This document shows, piece after piece, positions 22,435 to 36,093 of a stretch of 64,000 bases of DNA. The notes under the pieces were generated by a model. It saw only the letters and a program-made list of their open reading frames with translations, ran no database searches and was not told the origin of the DNA. Source of the DNA: Epichloe hybrida (Eukaryota > Ascomycota > Sordariomycetes > Hypocreales > Clavicipitaceae); NCBI GenBank assembly GCA_019022495.1, contig JAFEKR010000001.1, forward strand, positions 7,316,001-7,380,000, given 5' to 3'. Position numbers and translations under genes: made by a program. Numbering within the stretch: the stretch's first letter is position 1; every line of letters starts with the position of its first letter.

Positions 22435-24472
22435 ATGTCGCTTCAGCCAAAGATAGCCAAGGTGACTTCGGTCGCCTTGCGAATATCTGCAGTCGTCTTC
22501 TTCCGATTTGTTCGTATAGTCATTCACTTACGCGTACATTCTTAGGCTGAATCCAACTTGACTAACATTACCTCATAGTTTCCTGTACGGCACACCTCCG
22601 ATTCCTCGACCTTGGTTATTAGTCTAATCGTGCATAGGCTCACTTTCCTTCAATCACTTTTGCGCTCTTCGCCATCTATCTTCCCGCCTTCGTCGCAAGC
22701 TACTTGGCTGGCCCCGACGTCAAGGTTCTCGATGACGAGATTGACATCACTGTCAAACAAATAACCGTGACTCCTGAAACTCTCCTGCTTACAGAAGACG
22801 GTCAGACAGCAGAGTCTGAAATAGTGACCGAGAAGGTTGACGTCGAAGAAAGGATTGTCTTTGAGGAGAAGTTCGAGCGCCCTTGGAAAGTGCTTCTCTA
22901 CGGAGCCCCAAGCGCTGCGCGCCCAAAACTCTCGCTGCTCAGTCTCTTAATCAATGTTCTCCTTGTCGGCTTCACAGGTGATGCTCTGTATCGTGCGCGT
23001 TGGTTCAACACCGCTGAGGACTTGTCATTTGTCCGTCTAGGATATGTCTCTCCCAGTGAAGCTCGCTTTCTCATCCGCGAACCAGATCCGGCGCAGCTAC
23101 CGGTGACCCTGCAGATCCGGGTCAAAGGCACCGAGCCACTATTTGAAGATGCTGCTTGGCAGATGGCCGCCGACGTCAAGCTGACCAGCAATGAGACAGA
23201 CTTCACCAAGGCGATTATCGTACCGCTGAAATACTCCGACCAGCGCTGGTACGAATGGAAGACATCCAACAATCACACGGGTGAATTCCTTACCCCCCCT
23301 AAGCCCGGCAGCATGCCCACTACCAACGACGGAAAATTTACATTTCTTTCAACATCCTGCATCTTGCCGCGCTTCCCATATAATCCACTAGATCATGCTC
23401 TTGCTATTCCTGGCCTTCGCCATCTAGCCAAGAAGCTTCCCGACTTGAGAGCTCAGTTTATGTTATTCCTCGGAGACTTCATTTACATCGATGTTCCTCA
23501 GCGCTTCGGCAAATCCACCGAGGAGTACCGCATGCAATACCGACAAGTATACGCATCCCCTGACTGGGCACCTGTGGCACAAAACCTGAGCTGGGTCCAC
23601 GTCTTGGACGATCATGAAATCTCCAATGACTGGTCTTCCAACAGCACCGGGGTTTACAATGCCGCTGTTGGTCCTTGGCACACGTATCAGGCTGACGTTA
23701 ACCCACCCACTGCTGTTATGGCCGGGACGAGAAGTCAGAGACGCAAGGATGCCACTTGGTATGAATTTGTTCAGGGGCCAGCCAGCTTTTTCTTGCTTGA
23801 CACCCGGAGTTACCGGTCCAGCAACAATGAACCATTTGACGAGAAGAGCAAGACTATGCTCGGGGCAGACCAATTAGCTGACTTCTTGGCTTGGCTGGCT
23901 CGCCCTGAGCCCAGGGGGGTCAAGTGGAAGTTTGTGGCTTCATCCGTCCCATTTACCAAAAACTGGCCCGTCAACGTCAAGGACACTTGGGGCGGGTTTT
24001 TGTTTGAGCGAAAGAAGATCCTCGAGGGCATGTGGGACGCTGGCGCTCGCGGCAATACCGTCGTTGTTCTGTCTGGAGATCGTCATGAATTTGCGGCCAC
24101 AAAATTCCCGCCCCCTCCCGAGTCTAAATGGTCCGAATCAGCAGCGGCTTACGAATTTTCAACCAGTCCACTAAACCAGTTCGCGTCTCCAATCCCAACC
24201 TACAAGCAAGTAGATGACGAGGATGTCAAGTTAGAGTAAGTGACGTGATGGAAACGGCCCGAATAACAAGCTGACAAGGCACCAGATATATTCCTTTTGG
24301 AAGATCCAAGTTTGGGTCTTTCACAATCGAGAACGTCGATGGCCAAAGCACGTTGCAATACCGCCTATACATTGACGGAGTTGAGCGTTGGACCACGCAA
24401 ATAGCCCAAGCTGCTGTTCTTGAGGGCTCAAAAACCGGCGGCTCCTTCTGGGACCGACTCAAGTTTGTCTAG
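22435..24472 (+). CDS. PhoD-like metallophosphatase, membrane-associated
   Basis: Main exon 22638-24235 and last exon 24286-24472 are firm (donor GTAAGT, acceptor CACCAG). The 5' end is inferred as 22435-22533 plus a 6-nt exon 22579-22584 between two well-formed introns; skipping the 6-nt exon also keeps frame. The longest model is 629 aa. Seen: N-terminal hydrophobic segments, a central YVSPSEARFLIREP stretch, then PhoD metal-site motifs LGDFIYID (about 313), LDDHEISNDW (about 360) and SGDRHEFA (about 515). PhoD proteins are Ca/Fe-dependent phosphodi- or monoesterases; the fungal branch is poorly characterised, so the substrate is unknown. Without the last exon the protein would stop six codons after the intron and lose its conserved end (FGSFTIENVDG, GSFWDRL). 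Confidence 0.85.
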
Positions 24473-25360
24473 GGGTGGAATGGTGATCCATGTGCTTAAG
24501 GCGTCGGTTGATTTCATAAACGTTTGAAAAGAGGGGTGTTTGCGACGGAGTTTGCATGTTTGTGTGTTCCAGCCTGATACCCTTCAGATCGATATAACGT
24601 TGCAGTGCGGTGCGGTGCCGCTTTGTGGCTTCGCTGGCTTCGACTTCTATACTTTTAATTTCATGATTTGGTTATTGTTGAACATGAGACACTATCACGT
24701 GCTAGAAACAACGAACCCCTTTCATCTCAAGACTATGTGTGTTCCGCTGTGAAGTTGAACAGTTTGTTGTGTCCAGCACCACCACCTTGGAGTTGTGCGA
24801 GCTCGCGAGTCCGAAATCAAGTGAGGCGCGGTCTAGTCAGACTTCAATTGCAATGCACCTCCAGAACATGGTGGGAGGACTCGAGGATAGCTTGAAAGAG
24901 AATCGTTCAACGGCGTCCAACTCCATGAGGGCCAGGCTGTGCAAATAAAAATTCCAGCAATTTCTGATCATCTGGAGTCTGGAGTGGGAAATGCTTTGGG
25001 AACACCAGAACCCCTGATTGTATTCCGTTGCTATATCGCGCATAAACTCTGTGCTGGGTATTATATAGCCTCACATCTTGAGTGAGGAAGCCCAGAAATA
25101 TCTCGGGATGCCGAACACGCAGCGTCTGGCGGTAGGCGGTTCTTCTTTCTGGCGTCCATTAATTGCCGTGATACCACTGTCAGTCCCTGGCCAACTCCGT
25201 TTGTAATGAGCCGTGTCTCTTGACCACCCCGGCCTAGACCCTGAGATTGATTGACAGAGGACAAAATTTTGAGTTCTTGTATCAAGATAAGAATTTTGGA
25301 GACGGTCCCAGACTCTATGTACCTGGATGAAACAAGGATGGCGGCTGCACGCACCTAATG
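24473..25360. other. Gene-free 3' flank at the edge of island 1
   Basis: Nearly 900 bp of GC-balanced sequence after the PhoD-type gene. Several short frames (for example 24739-24948) have no recognisable domain. No tRNA, repeat or RNA gene was seen. Confidence 0.5.
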
Positions 25361-25792
25361 CGCTTTAGGATCTAATGCTTTTAAGGTTATACCTTCTAAG
25401 AGCTTCTTAAATTCTAAATACTATAAGGTTAATTACCTTTCTATTATTAGTTAATATATTAATAATATTACTTACCTTATATAAGTAAGCTTTTTTATTA
25501 GTAATTAGTAATTCTATTAGCTTATTCTTATATTAGGTAATAGTTTAACTTATAGAAGTATAAAGCCTAGTATATCTGTAGTTAAGCTAGGTAAAAGTAC
25601 AATAAGGCTTATTATATCCTTAACTTAATATAATACAAATTCCACCGCGTATTATATTATACAAGATCCTCATGGCTGCCCGAATTCATTAGCATCGTAG
25701 GCGCAGGGAAAGCTTCGGTATCCGCCTGGGCTAACTATTATCCACTTCTGTGTAACCCGCGTAGGCAGCCCTCTGCGATTAAAGCCACGCAT
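25361..25792. repeat. RIP-type AT-rich patch plus a short GC-retaining remnant
   Basis: 25361-25640 is TA-rich with the same texture as the transposon blocks, probably a degraded element fragment. 25641-25792 is ordinary GC-balanced sequence immediately before the TIR element. The fragment's family cannot be told. Confidence 0.5.
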
Positions 25793-26168
25793 TACGGATG
25801 TCCAAGTCAAAAGTCGTGTCCCCTGCACGCTGCTGCCTAGAGTGGCCTAAGGCATTAACGTAGTAGCCTAAGGCATATAAATAGTCTAAAATAACATAAG
25901 GAAAATTAAATAAGGTATCTCTGCTATATAAACTATATATAAAAGTAACTTATCCTAGTTATTATTAGATTCTTCCTTTATATTACTAGAATCTAAGGCA
26001 TTAAGGTTATTAGGACTATTAGGACTGTTAAGCTTATAAGGGTTAAAAACCCACCTTCTTTTATTATTATTAATAGCAGTAGTATCTTTATCTTTAAACT
26101 CTGATTATAAAATAACCCTTTAAACCCTCTAACTGTTAGCTTAACCTTCGTGACCTTCGCGATAGTTA

Positions 26169-26385
26169 TGTAAGGGCTTAGGCTTTGCCTAAGCATTGTC
26201 CATATAGCAGTTAGAGAGGGGAGTGGCAGAAGTAGTTAAGGTAAGGAAAGGAGGCTTATATAAGTAGCTAAGGGGGTATAAGGGGCATTACTAGGGATAG
26301 CCTCTTACCCTTTCTCCTTTCTCCTTAAGTCTCTTAATACTATATTAATGCCTTATTATAATTACCTAAGGGCTAGTCTATAATA
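26169..26385 (+). repeat. 5' LTR of Gypsy copy A
   Basis: About 217 bp, starting TGTAAGGGCTTAGGC and ending at the position matching the CATAACA end of the 3' LTR. It contains the hairpin CTTAGGC-TTT-GCCTAAG near its start. It matches 59076-59288 of copy B. Confidence 0.8.
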
Positions 26386-27022
26386 ATTAAGAGACTTCCT
26401 TTAGTCCTTTATAATAACTACTAAAAGACATAATAAAAACACTAATAGATATATTAATAAATATAGTAAATACGCTTTAACTATAAGACTAACCTAGCTA
26501 GGGGATAATAACTCCCTTATCTAATACTATAGCACTACTAGTAGCTTAATAGGCCTAATTTAAGACACTTTAACTTATACTTAATAAGTAAATAGTAAAG
26601 CTTATATACCTTTAATAATAAGTAGCTATAATTACTATAAGACCTTTAACCTAACTACCTATTATAGCCTAACCTAGTGCCCTAATAGTTAACCTTACTT
26701 TACCTCCTATCTTTAACCTAGTCTTAACTATACCTAAGGTAAAATAAAAACCTATCCCTATAGGTAACCTATATAATAGTAATAAGGCCTTATTTACTAT
26801 ATAAAGGTTTCTAATAGAATATAAGCTATAGGTAAATAGGGACTTTATTAGAACTAATAAAAATAAGTAAATATTTATTTACTAAAACCTATTCTTTAAA
26901 GTCTAGTCCTAGGTGGCTACTTTCTTTAAATAAGGTAGTATTTATAATTTTAACTTAGCTAAATTCCTAGAATACCTTAAGTCTATGTTCTCTAATTTAT
27001 ATAGATAGGAGATAGCCCTTAT

Positions 27023-29391
27023 CAGAGTATTGCACTAAAACGTGTAATGTAGTGTAGTATTTGTAGTGTAGTGTAGTAACTACACTACAAATTACACTAT
27101 ATTACAAACTACACTAATTATAAGGAAAAAAAAACTACATTACACTAACTATAAAAAAAAACTATAATACATTACACTATAAATTTTTTTTCCTAAACTA
27201 CACTAACTGTAAACACTATAAATATAGTATTAGACTTTTTATTAATTATTAGTATTTATAAGGTTAAAAGAAAGCTAGTTATATAAAAGCTTTTACTATT
27301 ACCTATTTTATTAAATTAGTTATAAAATTTATAATATTATATTATTTTTATAATTTTATTATAACTAAGTAAGGTTATATATAATATTATACTTTTTTAA
27401 TAATACTATTTAACTTAATACTTTATTTCCCTAATATAACTTAAAGAAAAACCTTCTTATTATATTATTTACTATTTCTATAAATTATTTTATATTTCTA
27501 TAAATTATTATTATTACTTATTTTAAAAAAAACTATAAAAAAACTACTAGTAAACTTAATATAAGTAGCTTATTATATCTTATTATAGCTTATAATAGCT
27601 TATAATAGCTTATAATAGCTTATAATACTAAGATTACTAAGATTACTAAGATTACTTATAATATTATTAGTGTTAAAGTTTAATAATAAATAAATAATAA
27701 ATAAATAACTTAAATATAAATACTAGTAATTATAAGTAAATTACTATAGTAAAAGCTATAGTTTTTAATAACTTAGTATTTTAAGGTTTTTAAAAATATT
27801 AATATTATAAAAATGTTTTCTCTTTTATATTTTTTTTAAAATAATAATAAAAGTAAAATAATAGTAATTATAGTAATAATAGTAATTAAGGTTATAAAAG
27901 TTATTAAAGCTTTTATAATAAGTATAGTATATTATATAAAACTAAGTCCTAGTATTATTTTTAAAAATAAGTTAAACTTATTTTTTATAGCTTATTTAAG
28001 CTATATAGGGTAATTAAAATAATACTATTAGTTATCTATTAATAAATTATAAATATTAGTTTATTATATTCTTTCTTTATATATTATTATAATAAGATAT
28101 ATAAAGTTACTATATATAACTTCTTAAAGCTTTAGAATTATAAAGCTTAAAGTAATATTTAATTAGTTTAAATAGTAAATAAATAGTTTAAGCTTATTTT
28201 AAGTTCTTATTATATTAATAATAATATTAAAGTACTAAGTATATATTCTATTAACTTTTATATATTTATTTAGATTTCTAATTTAATTTAATTATATTAG
28301 TTTAGGGTATTTTTAATTAAATTAATAATAAAAATATAAAATAATTAATAATAATAGTAAATAATAGTAAATAAAATAATTAGAAGGTGTTTCTTAAAGT
28401 TATATTAGTAAAATAAAGTAATAAGTATAATAGTATTATTAAAAAGGTATAATATTATAAATAACCCTAGTTATAGTAAAATCCTTAAAAAAAGGTAAAT
28501 TTTATAAATTTTATAACTAATTAAGTAAAATAGGTAATGATAAAAGCTTCTATATAACTAGCTTTCTTTTAATCCTTATAATAACATTATATAATAAAAA
28601 GGCCTACTTTTTTTTTTTACTAACACTATATTATAGTTTTTGTAGTTAGTGTAGTTAGTAATTACACTAACTACACTACACTATAAGCAAAAAAAAACTA
28701 CATTACACTAACTATAAAAAAAAAAAACTACAATACACTACACTATAAAAAAAAAAACTACACTATAAATACAAATTTTTCCTAAAAACTACACTAACTA
28801 CACTACAAACAATACTCTGGTTAGCGCTAGCCTGTTTATAGACATAAGGGGGTTTTTCTTCTTAATAAAGGGTTTTCCCTCTTAACTAAGCAAATAGAGT
28901 ACTAGGAATAACTACATAGTTAGCTAGCTAGCGTAAAGAATATATATTAGTAAAATAAAGTAATAAGTATAATAGTATTATTAAAAAGGTATAATATTAT
29001 AAATAACCCTAGTTATAGTAAAATTCTTAAAAAAAAGTAAATATTATAAATTCTATAACTAATTAAGTAAAATAGGTAATAATAAAAGCTTCTATATAAC
29101 TAGCTTTCTTTTAATCCTTATAATAACATTATATAATAAAAAGGCCTACTTTCTTTTTTACTAACACTATATTTATAGTTTTTGTAGTTAGTGTAGTTAG
29201 TAACTACACTAATTACACTACACTATAAGCAAAAAAAAACTACACTATACTAACTATAAAAAAAAAAAACTATAATACATTACACTATAAAAAAAAAACT
29301 ACACTATACTAACTATAAGAAAAAAAAAACTACACTATAAATACAAATTTTTCCTAAAAACTACACTAACTACACTACAAACAATACTCTG
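27023..29391 (+). mobile_element. hAT-type element 1 inside Gypsy copy A, 8-bp target duplication
   Basis: Begins CAGAGTATTG at 27023 and ends CAATACTCTG at 29391, 10-bp perfect inverted ends. It is flanked by GCCCTTAT at 27015-27022 and 29392-29399. Copy B shows the empty site with a single GCCCTTAT near 59936. The termini carry many GTAGTGTA/TACACTAC subterminal repeats. A second CAATACTCTG end occurs inside at 28810-28819, and about 28409-28819 is repeated at about 28950-29391, so the element is a full unit of about 1.8 kb plus a duplicated right part. No transposase frame is visible. Confidence 0.85.
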
Positions 29392-29805
29392 GCCCTTATA
29401 GAGCTTAATTAGATAGAGTAGAGCCTAGGGGAGCTATTTTCTGCGTTTTTTATTTACTTTATAAAGAAGCTTTTATTAGTAGGAGGGGATTATTAGGGGG
29501 ATAATATAAAGCTAGTAAAGCTTTAATAAGCGCTTAATAAGCATTTAAGAGAAATTAGCATAGGCTAGGGTATTAGCTAGAGCGTGTGGCATATAGCTAT
29601 TACGTAGTATTATAAGATTATGGTTAATATTAAGGCCCTTACTATAAAGGATAAGTACTAGTTCTAATATAGACTATAGCTAGCTAAACCTATACCTTAG
29701 ACTAACTATAAGGGTAACACGCTAATAACTAGGGTATATATAGTAAGGACTTAATTAGGAAAATAAAATAGGCTAGTTAAGAAGGAGAAAGGTCTAAAGC
29801 CTACT

Positions 29806-30215
29806 CAGAGCTTTGCATTACACTACATCTTGTAGTTTTTTTTTTTCTAACAAATAATTAATATCTAATCTTAGAAAATACATATAGATATAAAACTTCT
29901 ATTTTTAGATAGCTAACTTAAAAACTACAGTGTAGTTATATATAAAAGTGGGTCTAAAAGTGGATCCTTTAGCCATAAATTAGAAAAACTACATTTTACT
30001 ACATTTTAGCACTTAAAAAACACTACAAATGTAGTATTTCCAATTTGTGGGCCTAGGGCCCATTTTCGGACCCACATTTATATATAGTATTTTTCTTAGA
30101 ATTTTACTCTATAGGATTACGTGATTTTTAGGATAATAACTTTAATAACTAGCTAGATATAAAATTAAACAAAAAAACTACACAAAAAACTACACTACAC
30201 GAGTGTAAAGCTCTG
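29806..30215. mobile_element. 410-bp hAT-type MITE inside Gypsy copy A
   Basis: Ends CAGAGCTTTGC and GTAAAGCTCTG are near-perfect inverted repeats. The 8-bp duplication AGCCTACT lies at 29798-29805 and 30216-30223. Copy B has the uninterrupted site near 60333. It is too short to code and shares the CAGAG terminus and GTAGT-type subterminal sequence with the larger hAT elements. Confidence 0.85.
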
Positions 30216-30559
30216 AGCCTACTACAAACGTATAATAAGCTAAATAGGTATTAGAAGCAAAGTTAGCTAAATGCTATTAGGAGGGATATTACTTATAATA
30301 TAAATCTAAGGACTACTATATTTAGGAGTGTACCTTCCTCTTACCCCATTACCTATAGGTTAGTATTAACTTATATAAAGTGAATAAGGAAAGCGTAAAT
30401 AAGGAGGTAAATATTCCCTCTATAGAAAATAAGTAACCCCTAAGTAAAGTCTTATATAGGGGTAAGAAAGCTAATTATATACTATAATATAAAATAACTA
30501 TTTAAGCTATATAAAGTTAAAGTAAGATATAGTATAATATATAAACTAACTACTATTCT

Positions 30560-33500
30560 TAATTCCTATACTCTTTAATATATATTATTATATTAATATC
30601 TAGATTAATTATAGTTATAATTATTATAGTGCTATAAGTAAGTTAGTAGTAAAATAGTTTAGCCTAGAGCTTATATATTTACTAAAGAGAAGGTATATCT
30701 AGACTATAGTAAAAATAAAAAGGAGAGGAAAAAGGGTATAGGAGAACACCTTCTTAATTACCTATATAGTATACACTAGAATAAACATTAATAGCTAGGA
30801 GTTATTAGTGTATTTATATATTATCCTAGGCCTTATATAAGATATTATACTTAGGATACTATAGCTAGAATATTATAATATAGTTATTTACGTAGTAAAA
30901 TAGTAATTAGTTATTAGAGTAGTAAAGGGCTTATATATCTCTAAAGCCTCTATACGTAAGGTAAAGACTTTAGTATAGGGGATTATTAAGTCCTTATATG
31001 CTATAGAAGCGTGCTAGGTACACTATAGAAAGGATACTTTTATAATGTTTATTACTATAAGCCTTAGGGAGATAATAATAGTACTATAGATTATAGCGCC
31101 TAAGATAAAACCTAATAGCCTAGACATGTTAATATTACCTAAAGAGTTAGCTAACTTTATAGACCTTTTTAATAAGGCTAGAGCTAAAAGCCTTCCCTTT
31201 TATTAGGGGTCCCTTAATTACTACATACGCTTATATAAGAATTAGGATAAGTCTAAACTAACACTCCCTTAGGGACTATTATATAATATACTAAGGGACT
31301 AGCTTCTAGAGGTTAAGCACTAGATTATAAACTTAATAGATAAGGATTAGATTTATACTAGCTTATTATTAGCTATAGCTCTAGTTTTTCTTATTAAAAA
31401 GGCTAATAGAGGTTAGCGCTTTTATATAAATTACTACGCTCTTAATAAGATAATAGCATAGGATTACTATTCTCTCCTATTAATTAAGGAGACACTCTAT
31501 TCTTTATCCTAGGCACACTAGTTTATAAAGGTAAATATTTATATAGTGTTTTATAAGCTATAGATTACTAAGGGCTAGGAGTACCTAATAGTATTTTAAA
31601 CTAGGTTTAGGCTATTTAAGTAGCTAGTTTACCCCTTTAGCCTAGCTAGCACACTAGTAATGTTTTAATATTATATTAATAAGTCCTTAGGGGATATATT
31701 AGGGGACTTTATTATAGTATACTTAGATAATATCTTAGTTTACTTAGGGGGATTAAGGAAAGACTATATAGCTAAAGTCTAGTTAATATTAGGCTACCTA
31801 AGGGCTATAGGTTTATACTTAGACCTTAATAAGTTTATATTTATAGTAAAGGAGGTTTAATACCTAGGATATATTATTATAGTAAGTTATTCTATTTATC
31901 TAGACCTAGTAAAGGTTATAGCTATTAGGGAGTAAGTAGCCCTAATAAAACTTTAGGGGGTCTATAGCTTCCTAGGGTTTACTAACTTCTATTATAACTT
32001 TATTAGTAACTTTTTAGAACTAGTAGCACTACTAATATAATTAACTAAGAGAAATATCCCTTTTTAATAGGGATCTAAAGAGAATAATGCCTTTAATAGG
32101 CTAAAAGACACCTTTATTACGTACCTAGTACTAGTATAATAAGACCTAGATCTCCCTATAGTAGTAAAAGCTAATTATTTAGGAATAGCTATTAGAGAAT
32201 ACCTTTTCTAGTAAGGCTAGGATAGCGTTATATACCTAGTTACTTACTACTTTACTAGCCTTATAACCTTATAAAAGAACTATATAATTTATAATAAGGA
32301 ATTATTAGCTATTATCTTATACCTTAAGGCATAGTTAGCTAAGCTATAGGGCGTTTCTAGTTTATTTATAATCTATATAAACTATAAGAACCTAGAGTAC
32401 TTTATAACTCCCTAGTTAATATTAGAATAGTAAGCTTAATAGGTAAATATACTTATGCTATTTAATTTTTATCTCTAGTATAAACCTAGTATATAGGTAT
32501 AGTAGCTTAATGCTTTTTCTTAAAGGGAATGGGACTAGAAAGAGGTAATCTCTAGAATAGGATATATCCTATAACCTATTACTATTATATAGCTCTTACT
32601 AATACTAGATAAATAGTAGGATAATAGTAGTATAATACTACTACTAGCTAGTAAGGTTCTCTTTATTACTAAATACCTTTAGACCTTATAGGACTAGGCT
32701 ATTATCTTTAACCCTATATATAGTATTTAATTAAGGGCTATTTAGGAAGGGGCCTAGAGGTTTCCTATTAAGGCACTTATAAGAGAATAAGTAGTAAATT
32801 ATTCTATAAGCGCTTATAAGGTACTTTAGTTTAAGGGCTATACCTAAGTCCTAGTGTAAGAGCTTCTTATAATAACCCTAATATAGTAATACTATAATTT
32901 ACTAGTAATAAGGCACCTAGGCTATAATACCACGTTCTAAATCTTATAATAGTAGTTTTACTAGGATAGGATATTATAAGATATTACTAGGTTTATTTAT
33001 AACTATTACTACTATAGTAGTTATAAAAGCTATTAATAACACTAGGGCTTACTAAAGCCTTTACCTATCCCTAACTAGTTTTAGTTATAGATCTCTATTA
33101 ACTTTATAATAAACTTACTAGTATTATCCCTAGAAAAGCTATAATACTTAATAATTATTATAAATTAACTCTTTAAATTTATTTAGCTTAAGGCTATAAC
33201 TTCTATAAAAGCTAAGGAATATATAAAGAGGTTTAAAATAGTTTAGTAATAGTTTAAGGGGTTTCCTTAATTAATTATTATAGATTATAGTTTAGATTAG
33301 TTAGGAAAGTTTTAGATAATATTATGCTCCCTAGTTAGGATTAATTAGTTACTTTTCACATTATATTACCTATAGACTAATAGTAATATAGAGTAAGTAA
33401 ACTAAGAGATATAAGTAATACTATATATTATAGTCTTTTTCTTATAGTTTAACTAGCTAGAATATCTAGTTACTTACTAGCTTATAATTAATAATAGGCT

Positions 33501-34250
33501 ATTTTCTATAATAGAAGTTAGCCTAAATAAGCTACTATATAGCTATAACCTAAAGCTAGTCTAGGCATTACTAGATATATTTACTTCTATAATAATACTA
33601 AAGAGATAAGTAATATAGTTACTTAAGCACCTCTAGGAGGGTACTTATCTAGTATAAGCTATAATAGCCTATATATAATAAAGGTAGTAGGACACTATAT
33701 TTGCTTTATATTAGCTAGTAAAATAGTTTTAGGTTAGAGATAAGGTATAGCTTTTACTTAAAAATATTAAAACTAACTACCTCTTATAGAAACTTAATTA
33801 AGTAATAGTAAAGTATATAGTTATAGAAGTCCTAATATTACTTATAGTATAGCTTAATATCCTAAGAGGTATTTACCTAGTATTTTATATAAACCTTATT
33901 AAATACACTATAGAGAACCCTCTCCCTAGTTAAAAGCTCTAGGACTCCTATCTAGGACTAGAATAAGTCCCTATAAAAGGTAAGAATAAACTTATTAAGG
34001 AATATTAGGTTAAGTAAATCCTAGTAGCTTAGAATACCCTAGGCTAGGGCAAAAGATATAATATACTTATTAAGTAAGTAAGTTATATATAGCCTATATA
34101 GGAACTATTAAAGAATATAGTATAAATATAGGCCCTTAATAAGTTTAAGGTAAAATAAGGAGATATATAATATAATAATAGACTAAATTAATTTTAAAAG
34201 ACTTATATACCTATAAGAACTCCTATAAGCACTTAAGGCACTAAATTACT
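30560..34250 (+). pseudogene. Degenerate pol of Gypsy copy A (RT, RNase H, integrase, chromodomain)
   Basis: Recognisable domain order RT (about 31190-31960), RNase H (about 31960-32560), integrase (about 32870-33720) and chromodomain (about 33990-34130). Stops are mostly TAG or TAA where the family has Trp or Gln, as expected from C-to-T changes on either strand. The catalytic YLDD of RT reads YLDN, a G-to-A change. The gag part upstream is split by the two hAT-type insertions. Confidence 0.8.
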
Positions 34251-36093
34251 ACTTTTTATTACTATTACTTAATAAAGATAATTATCTATTAAGTTATTAC
34301 CTAAATTACTAGAAGAAGATAAATAAGGGCGCGTTACCTCTATCTAGAGTTATATTACTATTACTATAGCTATAGTATTATTATTACTAGGTAATAGTTA
34401 TAGTATAATAAGTTATTTACCTTATTTACCTTAGGTATAACCTAGGACTTAGATAGTGTAAATAGGGTTAGTATATAGAGTATATATAAGAGAGAGTATA
34501 ATAGGAGACCTAGTAAGTAAGTAGTAAGTAAGAGGAGAATAACTAAGAGAGGGAGAAGTATTATTTCTAGCTAAAGAATAGCTAGCTCCTAAGGCTCTAG
34601 GGATATAATTATAAGTTAGACCTATTATAAAGAGAAGGCGTAAAAGTTACTAGTAGTAATAAGAAGGAGATTTATTACTTAACCTAGTAATTTAAATATA
34701 TTACTAGATTTTATCCTAGTAATAAGGCATTAAAGCTTAGAGAAGCGTAGTAAACTAATTATATATCTCTTTATATATTATAGTTAGTTTACTAATAACT
34801 TATTAGTTCTATTAGAATAAAACACTTATAGCTTACTATATAGAGTAAGCTATACTATAGCCAGAGTATTGTTTGTAGTGTAGTTAGTGTAGTTTTTAGG
34901 AAAAATTTGTATTTGTAATGTAGTTTTTTTTTTCTTATAGTTAATGTATTGTAGTTTTTTTTTTTTATAGTTAGTGTAATATAGGTTTTTTTTTTTTTTT
35001 TTATAGTGTAGTGTAGTGTAGTTTTTTTTTGCTTATAGTGTAGTGTAGTTAGTGTAGTTACTAACTACACTAACTATAAAAACTACAATGTAGTGTTAGT
35101 AAAAAAAAGTGGGCCTTTTTATTATATAATGTTATTATAAGGATTAAAAGAAGGCTAGTTATATAGAAGCTTTTATTATTACCTATTTTACTTAATTAGT
35201 TATAGAATTTATAATATTTACCTTTTTTTAAGGATTTTACTATAACTAAGGTTATTTATAATATTATACCTTTTTAATAGTACTATTATACTTATTACTT
35301 TATTTTACTAATATAACTTTAAGAAAAACCTTCTAATTATTTTATTTACTATTATTATTAATTATTTTATATTATTATTATTAATTTAATTAAAAAATAC
35401 CCTAAACTAATATAATTAAATTAAATTAGAAATCTAAATAAATATATAAAAGTTAATAGAATATATACTTAGTACTTTAATATTATTATTAATATAATAA
35501 GAACTTAAAAAAAGCTTAAACTATTTATTTACTATTTAAACTAATTAAATGTTACTTTAAGCTTTATAATTTTAAAGCTTTAAGAAGTTATATATAGTAA
35601 CTTTATATATATTATTACTATAATATATAAAGAAAGAATATAAGAAACTAATATTTATAGTATATTAATAAATAACTAGTAGTATTATTTTAATTACCGT
35701 ATATAGCTTAATTAAGCTATAAAAAATAAGTTTAACTTATTTTTAAAAATAATACTAGGACTTAGTTTTATATAATATACTATACTTATTATAAAAGGTA
35801 GTTAAAGTACTAGGACTAGCTATATAATTAGCTATTTAGTAAAAAGAATATATATATACTTATTATAAAAGCTTTAATAACCTTAATTACTATTATTTTA
35901 CTTTTATTATTATTTTAAAAAAATATAAAAAAAACATTTTTATAATATTAATATTTTTAAAAACCTTAAAATATAAAGTTATTAAAAACTATAGCTTTTA
36001 CTATAGTAATTTACTTATAATTACTAGTATTTATATTTAAGTTATTTATTTATTATTTATTATTTATTAAACTTTAACACTAATAATATTATA

